From NCBI GenBank assembly GCA_910579105.1, contig CAJTRT010000017.1, positions 1 to 48,017 on the forward strand: a stretch of DNA of 48,017 bases, given 5' to 3'. A program made the position numbers and the translations under genes. The DNA is from an uncultured Muribaculaceae bacterium. Lineage in GTDB: Bacteria > Bacteroidota > Bacteroidia > Bacteroidales > Muribaculaceae. This document shows, piece by piece, positions 42,248-48,017 of the stretch. The notes under the pieces are model-generated. The model made no database searches, was not told the DNA's origin, and saw nothing but the letters and a program-made list of their open reading frames with translations. Each line of letters starts with the position of its first letter. The stretch's first letter is position 1.

Positions 42248-44068
42248 TCAGTCTTCTGAATAGTGGCGTAACACTCGGCGGTAGGAGTTGAATATCTTTG
42301 ATTTGGATACAAAGCCGGCATAGCATCCGTTCTCATCGACCACCGGCAGGTTCCACGCGCCGGTGTCGTCGAAAGTCTTCATCACGGCCTCCATGGTGTC
42401 GGATGTGGAGAGTTTCGCCGGAGGCATCGACATGAAGCGGCTGACGTGCATGCGCTTGTAAAGGTCGGGGCGGAACATGATGTTCCGTATGTCGTCGAGC
42501 ACCACGATCCCTATGAGGTGGTTATCCGGGTCGAGCACGGGGAACAGGTTACGTTTCGACTGCGAGATGGTGTCGACCATCTGTTTCAGGTTCATTTCGG
42601 GACGGACACTCAGAAAGTCGGTCTCGATCACCGACGACATCTTCATCAGCGTCAGCACGGCCTTGTCCTTATGGTGTGTCAGCAGCTTGCCATCGCGGGC
42701 CAGACGCATCGTGTAGATCGAGTACGGTTCGAAGAGTTTTATCGTACCATATGAGAGGGTCGAGACGATGAGCAGGGGCAGGAACAGCTCGTAGCCGCCG
42801 GTCATCTCGGCGGTCAGGAAGATGCCCATCAGAGGCGCGTGCATGACCCCCGACATCACACCGGCCATTCCCATAAGGGCGAAATTCTTGACGGACAGGC
42901 CGAGGTCGCCGACAAGGGTGTCAAGCAGGAAGGCGAAAAAGAACCCCGTCATGCACCCGACATAAAGCGACGGGGCGAACGTGCCGCCCACGCCTCCGCC
43001 TCCGTTTGTGGCCGAGGTCGCGAACGCTTTCAGCAGTATTATCAGGCCGATATATAGGATAATGAACCACACCCGTCCGCGGTCGGGATAGAATATCGAC
43101 CCGTCGACAATCGACGATGGGTCACCGTTGAGAAGAGAGTTTATCGAGCCATAGCCTTCTCCATAGAGCGGTGGGAACAGGAACACCAGCCCGGCAAGTA
43201 TGGAGCCTCCCACAAGAGTCTTCTTCCACTGCACGTTCAGCTTCTTGTTGAACAGGCGCTCCATCATGTTCATGACCCTGGTGAAGTAGAGCGACACCAG
43301 GCCGCAGAATATGCCGAGGGCGATGAAGAACGGCACGCGGCTCATGGTGAACGGCTCCGACTGCACGAAGAAGAATTCCAGGTCGTAGCCGGTGAACACA
43401 TACGCCACTGATGCCGCGGTTATTGAGGAGATCAGCAGCGGCATGACCGTCACTGTGGTCAGATCGAGCATCAGCACTTCCAGCGTGAACAGCATCCCCG
43501 CTATCGGCGCCTTGAATATGCCCGCTATGCCCGCGGCCGCTCCGCACCCGACAAGAATCATGAGCACGCGCGGGGTGAGCCTGAACGCCTGGCCTATGTT
43601 GGAGCCTATCGCGGCTCCGGTGTACACGATCGGGCCCTCGGCTCCGACTGATCCTCCGAAACCGATGGTTATCGAGGATGCGACAATTGAGGTGTATATG
43701 TTGTGGGGTTTCAGCCGGCTCTTGTTCTGGGAGATGGAATACAGCACTCGCGTCACGCCGTGGGAAATGTTGTCGCGGACCACATAGCGCACATACCAGC
43801 ATGCGAGCAGTATCCCGATCACCGGCAGCACTATGTAGAGGTAGTTCCCCTCGCTGGGGTTTATATTGGTGGATACGAGCGAGGCTATGGTGTGGATGAG
43901 CCATTTGAGCACCATCGCCGCCAGGCCGGCGAACACGCCGACCGCGAGCGACAGAAGGATGACGAACGTGCGCTCCTTGATGTGGCGCTCTCGCCATATC
44001 AGTATCTTCATCCACCATTGGCGGAGCAGTTCGCTGTTTGCGGGCGATATTGTATCCTGTCTTGGCAT
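42248..44068 (-). CDS. CLC family chloride channel/transporter with CBS domains
   Basis: 606 aa. The membrane part (residues about 25-450) shows CLC motifs. GFGGSVGAEGPIV carries the external gating glutamate. IAGMLFTLEVLML follows, where the position of the internal proton glutamate of E. coli ClcA (IIEE) is Val. GGGGVGGTFAPSLYVG is the third anion-site motif. The first motif GSGIP is replaced by SHGVT. The C-terminal 150 residues hold two CBS domains (VIETDFLSVRPEMNLKQMVDTISQSKRNLFPV... and MSMPPAKLSTSDTMEAVMKTFDDTGAWNLPVVD...), which bind adenine nucleotides in relatives. The Val suggests channel-like rather than Cl-/H+ exchange behaviour; this is inference. It lies between the glycosylphosphotransferase gene and ruvA. 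Confidence 0.88.
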   Translation of the reverse strand: MPRQDTISPANSELLRQWWMKILIWRERHIKERTFVILLSLAVGVFAGLAAMVLKWLIHTIASLVSTNINPSEGNYLYIVLPVIGILLACWYVRYVVRDNISHGVTRVLYSISQNKSRLKPHNIYTSIVASSITIGFGGSVGAEGPIVYTGAAIGSNIGQAFRLTPRVLMILVGCGAAAGIAGIFKAPIAGMLFTLEVLMLDLTTVTVMPLLISSITAASVAYVFTGYDLEFFFVQSEPFTMSRVPFFIALGIFCGLVSLYFTRVMNMMERLFNKKLNVQWKKTLVGGSILAGLVFLFPPLYGEGYGSINSLLNGDPSSIVDGSIFYPDRGRVWFIILYIGLIILLKAFATSATNGGGGVGGTFAPSLYVGCMTGFFFAFLLDTLVGDLGLSVKNFALMGMAGVMSGVMHAPLMGIFLTAEMTGGYELFLPLLIVSTLSYGTIKLFEPYSIYTMRLARDGKLLTHHKDKAVLTLMKMSSVIETDFLSVRPEMNLKQMVDTISQSKRNLFPVLDPDNHLIGIVVLDDIRNIMFRPDLYKRMHVSRFMSMPPAKLSTSDTMEAVMKTFDDTGAWNLPVVDENGCYAGFVSKSKIFNSYRRVLRHYSED

Positions 44069-44087
44069 TTTCTGTAAGCTTGCGGTT

Positions 44088-45524
44088 TCACACTCCTTTC
44101 CCGGTCAGGACGGTGTTGACCGTGTAAAAGAGGATTTTAAGATCGACGAGGAAAGAGATGTTGTCGAGGTATATCAGGTCGTATTGCAGGCGGCTGACCA
44201 TTTCGTCAACGGTCGACGCATAGCCGTGCTTCACCATTCCCCAGGATGTTATGCCGGGGCGTACCTGGTGAACGAGGGTATAGTAGGGTGCCTTGGGCAG
44301 TATCCGCGATATGAAGTATTCCCTTTCCGGGCGGGGTCCGACGATGGACATGTCTCCTTTCAGCACGTTCCAGAACTGCGGCAGCTCGTCTATGCGGTAT
44401 TTTCTCAGGAATCGTCCGACCGGGGTGACGCGCGGGTCGTTCTCGACACTCAGCCTGGGGCCGCGGCTTTCCGCGTCGGAGCGCATCGTGCGGAATTTTA
44501 TTATGTCGAACGGCCGTTTCCGGTAGCCGACGCGCTCCTGGCGGTAGAACACCGGACCCTTTGAATCGCGTTTTATGGCAATGGCTACCGCGGCGAACAC
44601 CGGCAGCAGGGCAATCAGCGCGAGAGATGACACCACGACGTCGCCGGCGCGTTTTAGGTTGAGTGTGCTCTGCCCGACGCTTGGCCCTGTTATGTCGCAT
44701 AGCGGTTCTCCGGCGACATCGCTGAGCCGGCGCTTGGGAGTCAGCAGGTTGAACAGGGTGGGGGATATGAGCACCGGGGTATTCAAACCGAACAGGGTGT
44801 GAATCGAGCGTAATGTCGCGTCGAGACCGTCGGGATGGGTTGTAAGCGCTATGTGGGTCGCTCCCAGGCGCGGCAGCTCTTCGGCGATATTGTCGAAAGA
44901 CACAACCGGCAGACCCTCTATCGCCGCGGGAGCCGCGCTCGCTGTCCCTGGAAAATAAGCGAATCCAACCACCTTGTAGCCGGTTGGGCGTTTCCGGGGA
45001 TGTGCAAGGCGGTTATAGAGTGCCATGGCGGCGTCTCCGGTGCCGATGATCAGTGTCGGGAACACGAGCTCTCCGCTGTGTACCATCTTTGTGGCAATCC
45101 ATGTGATGCCCATACGCATAAGATAGACCATTGAGAACAACAGTCCGAAAAGCATTGCCAGCAGCTCGTAGTTGCTGGCCCGGTCGGGTATCGGGTCGTC
45201 GATAATCGCTATGAAGTAGATAATCAGGGAGCCTATGGCGGCGGTTGAGAATGTCGTCACGAACTCCTCTATGCGCGATTTGAAGAACGGGCGGTTGTAA
45301 TAGCCGGACAGATAGTATATCCCGAGCATACCTATCGGGAACAATATCTGCCCGAGGATAACCGGGGTTATCATCAGGAAGGAGCCAAGTGTCAGGTCTG
45401 CGGCTCCTTTGGCCGGCTCCACGACATCTGTGAAACGTATGATGTTGAAAACGAACCAGGCGAGTGATGTCGCCAGCCAGTCGCCGGTGACATATCTCGC
45501 TATCTGCCTTGTCCTGCTTATCAT
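44088..45524 (-). CDS. Polyprenyl glycosylphosphotransferase (WbaP/WcaJ-like)
   Basis: 478-aa membrane enzyme that transfers a sugar-1-phosphate from a UDP-sugar to undecaprenyl phosphate, the first step of capsule, exopolysaccharide or O-antigen repeat synthesis. Four N-terminal membrane helices (residues about 15-135) are followed by a CoA-binding-like nucleotide domain (LVFPTLIIGTGDAAMALYNRL). A fifth hydrophobic segment (DVVVSSLALIALLPVFAAVAIAI) precedes the catalytic domain. That domain contains SKGPVFYRQERVGYRKRPFDIIKFRTM, FLRKYRIDELPQFWNVLKGDMSIVGPRPE and RPGITSWG. No other glycan-assembly genes are nearby, so it may act as a housekeeping initiator for scattered clusters. It is 36 bases behind tsaC and 19 bases before clc. 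Confidence 0.92.
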   Translation of the reverse strand: MISRTRQIARYVTGDWLATSLAWFVFNIIRFTDVVEPAKGAADLTLGSFLMITPVILGQILFPIGMLGIYYLSGYYNRPFFKSRIEEFVTTFSTAAIGSLIIYFIAIIDDPIPDRASNYELLAMLFGLLFSMVYLMRMGITWIATKMVHSGELVFPTLIIGTGDAAMALYNRLAHPRKRPTGYKVVGFAYFPGTASAAPAAIEGLPVVSFDNIAEELPRLGATHIALTTHPDGLDATLRSIHTLFGLNTPVLISPTLFNLLTPKRRLSDVAGEPLCDITGPSVGQSTLNLKRAGDVVVSSLALIALLPVFAAVAIAIKRDSKGPVFYRQERVGYRKRPFDIIKFRTMRSDAESRGPRLSVENDPRVTPVGRFLRKYRIDELPQFWNVLKGDMSIVGPRPEREYFISRILPKAPYYTLVHQVRPGITSWGMVKHGYASTVDEMVSRLQYDLIYLDNISFLVDLKILFYTVNTVLTGKGV

Positions 45525-45560
45525 TTCTTCGGTTTGAGCGTCTGTCTGATTCCGTGCGGA

Positions 45561-46151
45561 TTATTTCCGGATAACCGATACGACACCGTCGTTTGTAAGG
45601 CGTATCACAGCCGACGGGCGGTGGCGTTGGGTCTCCCCCCGGCGACATTCCACGACATAGTCGGCGGCATCAAGGATTTCCTGCGGGATTTCACTGAACA
45701 GTGCTGGAGCCGGCTGGCCGCTTATATTGGCGGATGTCGAAACTATCGGGCGGCGCATGGCGCGGCAAAGGCTGTGGGAAAACGGTTCGCTGGTAACCCG
45801 GATGCCCACCGACCCATCGGCTCCGAGCAATGACGGTGCGAGCAGACGGCCTTTGTCATATACGATGGTAAGCGGGCGGCCGCCTTCAGCGGCGTCCATC
45901 AGATCGAACGCTATGTCAGGCATGCCGTCGGTGTAACGCTCTACTTCCTGGGGCGAGGATGCGAGTACAATCATGGCCTTGTGGTCGGAGCGTTGTTTTA
46001 TTTCGTAGATACGCCGCACCGCCGCGTCGTTGGTAGCGTCGCAACCGATGCCCCATACCGTGTCGGTAGGGTAGACCACCACGCCGCCGCGGCGCATGAC
46101 CTCTGCGGCGCGCCGCGCGTCATCAGCGAATTTGTTTTCGGATTCACTCAT
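45561..46151 (-). CDS. tsaC: Threonylcarbamoyl-AMP synthase (YrdC/Sua5 family)
   Basis: Makes threonylcarbamoyl-adenylate from threonine, bicarbonate and ATP for the t6A37 modification of tRNAs reading ANN codons. The N-terminal VMRRGGVVVYPTDTVWGIGCDATN is the family signature. IYEIKQRSDHKAMIVL gives the K-x-R-x-x-x-K-A core, and VSTSANISGQPA is the conserved nucleotide-binding segment. At 196 aa it has only the YrdC domain and no Sua5 C-terminal extension, hence TsaC. It is the first gene of the run that continues through the glycosylphosphotransferase, clc, ruvA and sprA. Confidence 0.93.
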   Translation of the reverse strand: MSESENKFADDARRAAEVMRRGGVVVYPTDTVWGIGCDATNDAAVRRIYEIKQRSDHKAMIVLASSPQEVERYTDGMPDIAFDLMDAAEGGRPLTIVYDKGRLLAPSLLGADGSVGIRVTSEPFSHSLCRAMRRPIVSTSANISGQPAPALFSEIPQEILDAADYVVECRRGETQRHRPSAVIRLTNDGVVSVIRK

Positions 46152-46303
46152 ATTACGCGAATTTACATAATTCCGCCGTTTCCGCCAATAATTCCACTGA
46201 AATTGGGTGGTGTCCGACTATATTCGCGACAGGTTACCGGGTACGGCGTATAGCCCGGACCGTCAGTGCCGAGAGGCATCCGTTAAACATCAAATCGAAC
46301 GTC

Positions 46304-47992
46304 ATGAAAATTCCCGCGTTTATAATGGCCGCACTCGCGGCAGTTTCTGTTTCAGCGCAGAACTATCCGTACAAGGATCCCACGTTGTCGAACTGGGACC
46401 GTGCGGCCGATATAGTGTCGCGCATGACCCTTGATGAGAAAATCAACCAGGTCGGGCACCAGACAAAGGCGGTAAGCCGCCTCGGCCTCCAGGGCTATAA
46501 CTATTGGAACGAGGCGATCCATGGCGTGGCACGCTCGGGGCTGGCAACATCTTTTCCAGTCAGCAAGGCGTTATCCTCGACCTGGGACCTGGCGCTGATG
46601 GGGAAGGTCGCGACAGCTATTTCCGACGAGTGCCGCGTCTATAACAACGATAAAAACAAAGGGCTGATATACTGGTGTCCGACGATAAATATGAGCCGCG
46701 ATCCCCGCTGGGGCCGCGATGAGGAGAACTACGGCGAGGACCCGTTTCTGACGGGAAAGCTCGCTGTCGAGTTTGTCAGGGGGATGCAGGGCGACGACCC
46801 CAGGCACTACAAGACCATAGCCACCGCGAAACATTTCGCTGCCAACAACTATGAGAAAGGCCGCCACAGCACCTCCTCGGAAGTGGACGACCGCAATCTG
46901 CGCGAATATTATCTTCCCGCATTCGAAATGGCGGTGAAGGAGGGAAACGTACGGTCGGTAATGAGTGCCTACAACGCTGTTAACGGAATTCCGTGCGGCG
47001 CCAGCCACCTGTTGCTAATGGATATACTGCGCAAGGAATGGGGGTTCGACGGCTTCGTTACCTCCGATTGCGGCGCTGTCGACGACGTGTGGCAGACGAA
47101 TCGCCACCACTATGTGAAAACAGGGGCGGAGGCGGTCGCTGTCTCGATTAAGAACGGCGAGGACCTGAACTGCGGAACCACTTTCCAGGAGTACGCCCGC
47201 GAGGCTCTCAGCCAGGGGCTTTTGACCGAAGCGGAACTCGACACGGCGCTTACCCGCGTGCTTGCCGCCAGATTTTCGGTCGGTGAATTCGACGCTAAAT
47301 CCGACGTGGGCTGGACTTCGGTGCCATCGGCGAAACTCGACTGCGAGGAACACCGGGAGTTGGCGTTGAAAGCTGCCCGAGAGAGCATAGTGCTTCTGAA
47401 AAACGACAATGCAATCCTCCCTCTGTCAAAAGACAAGACCGTGGCGGTCATAGGCCCGCTGGCCAACACTGTGATTCTGGGAGGCTATTCCGGCTCCCCG
47501 GTGGCGCTAACGACCCCGTTCGAGGGGATTGCGGGGAAGCTCGGTTTCTCTGTGTCCGACGGCACGGTGCAGTTCGAGGACACAAAGGAGCAGTCTGTCG
47601 CCTCCGGGAGCAAACGTCTTACGCACGAGGCAAACGGTTCGGGTGGTAACCTCGGGTATATCTACAACAACGACTGGGTGGCTTTCGACGGCGTTGATTT
47701 CGGTGCGGGATGCTCCAGGCTGACGGTCTGCCATGCGGCCAAGAACAACAATCCCACAATAGCCCGTTTCTATCTCGACAAACTTTCCTCCACTCCTGTC
47801 GCCGAGGTCACATGCCCGGCAACCGGCAATTGGAGCACATATAAAGAGACTTCGGTGGAGGTTGACCCGGAAATCTGTAACGGTATCCACAAGGTGTATG
47901 TAAAGTTCGAGGGTGGCACTGACGGCGACAAGTATTGCGCCAATATGGACTGGTTCCGATTCTTCAATAGTTCGTTAAAAAATTATTCATAG
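46304..47992 (+). CDS. GH3 family glycoside hydrolase, shortened at its C terminus
   Basis: 562 aa. Signal peptide MKIPAFIMAALAAVSVSAQ is followed by the GH3 N-terminal barrel: NMSRDPRWGRDEENYGEDP, TAKHFAANN, and GFVTSDCGAVDD with nucleophile Asp255. The second GH3 domain starts at about residue 360 (SIVLLKNDNAILPLSKDKTVAVIGP). It is interrupted at about residue 425 by a CBM6-like domain ending DKYCANMDWFRF. In relatives of this layout (beta-xylosidase or beta-glucosidase type) the second GH3 domain resumes after the CBM and supplies the acid/base. Here a stop follows ten residues later, in an A/T-rich stretch 25 bases before the window ends. About 280-300 residues are therefore missing, and the protein is probably inactive or the gene is broken. 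Confidence 0.75.
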   Translation: MKIPAFIMAALAAVSVSAQNYPYKDPTLSNWDRAADIVSRMTLDEKINQVGHQTKAVSRLGLQGYNYWNEAIHGVARSGLATSFPVSKALSSTWDLALMGKVATAISDECRVYNNDKNKGLIYWCPTINMSRDPRWGRDEENYGEDPFLTGKLAVEFVRGMQGDDPRHYKTIATAKHFAANNYEKGRHSTSSEVDDRNLREYYLPAFEMAVKEGNVRSVMSAYNAVNGIPCGASHLLLMDILRKEWGFDGFVTSDCGAVDDVWQTNRHHYVKTGAEAVAVSIKNGEDLNCGTTFQEYAREALSQGLLTEAELDTALTRVLAARFSVGEFDAKSDVGWTSVPSAKLDCEEHRELALKAARESIVLLKNDNAILPLSKDKTVAVIGPLANTVILGGYSGSPVALTTPFEGIAGKLGFSVSDGTVQFEDTKEQSVASGSKRLTHEANGSGGNLGYIYNNDWVAFDGVDFGAGCSRLTVCHAAKNNNPTIARFYLDKLSSTPVAEVTCPATGNWSTYKETSVEVDPEICNGIHKVYVKFEGGTDGDKYCANMDWFRFFNSSLKNYS

Positions 47993-48017
47993 GCTAAGCG
48001 GCATCTACCGCCAAGCC

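Overview
The window looks like a chromosomal segment of a gut Bacteroidales bacterium, most likely family Muribaculaceae. Supporting signs are a large SprA homologue directly after ruvA, the short primary sigma factor of Bacteroidota, promoters of the TTTG / TAnnTTTG type in place of E. coli-like boxes, A/T-rich leaders without Shine-Dalgarno sites, the bamD - omega gene pair, and a NagB-like/PIG-L fusion next to nagB. Genus and species cannot be read from the sequence. No rRNA, tRNA, CRISPR array, prophage or intact insertion sequence was seen.

Layout. 1-1.7 kb: two small secreted proteins of unknown function that look like diverged paralogues. 1.8-5.3 kb: a nitroreductase, then divergently a B12-dependent ribonucleotide reductase. 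5.4-8.9 kb (minus): an MFS transporter, a bile-acid-symporter-family transporter and malate dehydrogenase in one direction. 9.2-13.9 kb: an AI-2E/PerM-type membrane protein whose 3' end overlaps a convergent GT-C-like membrane protein, preceded by rluD and a PASTA-domain membrane protein. 14.1-15.3 kb: bamD and the omega-like RNA polymerase subunit. 15.6-18.7 kb: nagB and, divergently, a fusion of a degenerate NagB-like domain to a PIG-L deacetylase, with an 18-bp palindromic promoter/operator between them. 18.9-20.1 kb: primary sigma factor, then the short ribosomal gene rpmH. 20.3-23.4 kb: a membrane-anchored AraC-type regulator followed by two unknown envelope proteins.

23.5-32.9 kb (minus) is a galactoside-use region. 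A secreted GH5-like enzyme and a GH2 beta-galactosidase would release galactose outside the cytoplasm; galK, a nucleotidyltransferase and galE would process it inside. No galT is present in the cluster. murI follows galE. 33-34.1 kb holds a lipoprotein with two META domains. 34.2-46.2 kb (minus) is a tight run tsaC - polyprenyl glycosylphosphotransferase - CLC channel/transporter - ruvA - sprA. The window ends in a GH3 enzyme that stops straight after its inserted carbohydrate-binding domain, 25 bases before the end.

The main candidates for something new are the NagB-like/PIG-L fusion with its lost catalytic residues, the AraC-regulator/envelope module at 20.3-23.4 kb, and a three-copy family of short perfect or near-perfect palindromes in intergenic regions, one copy of which seems to serve as a terminator.
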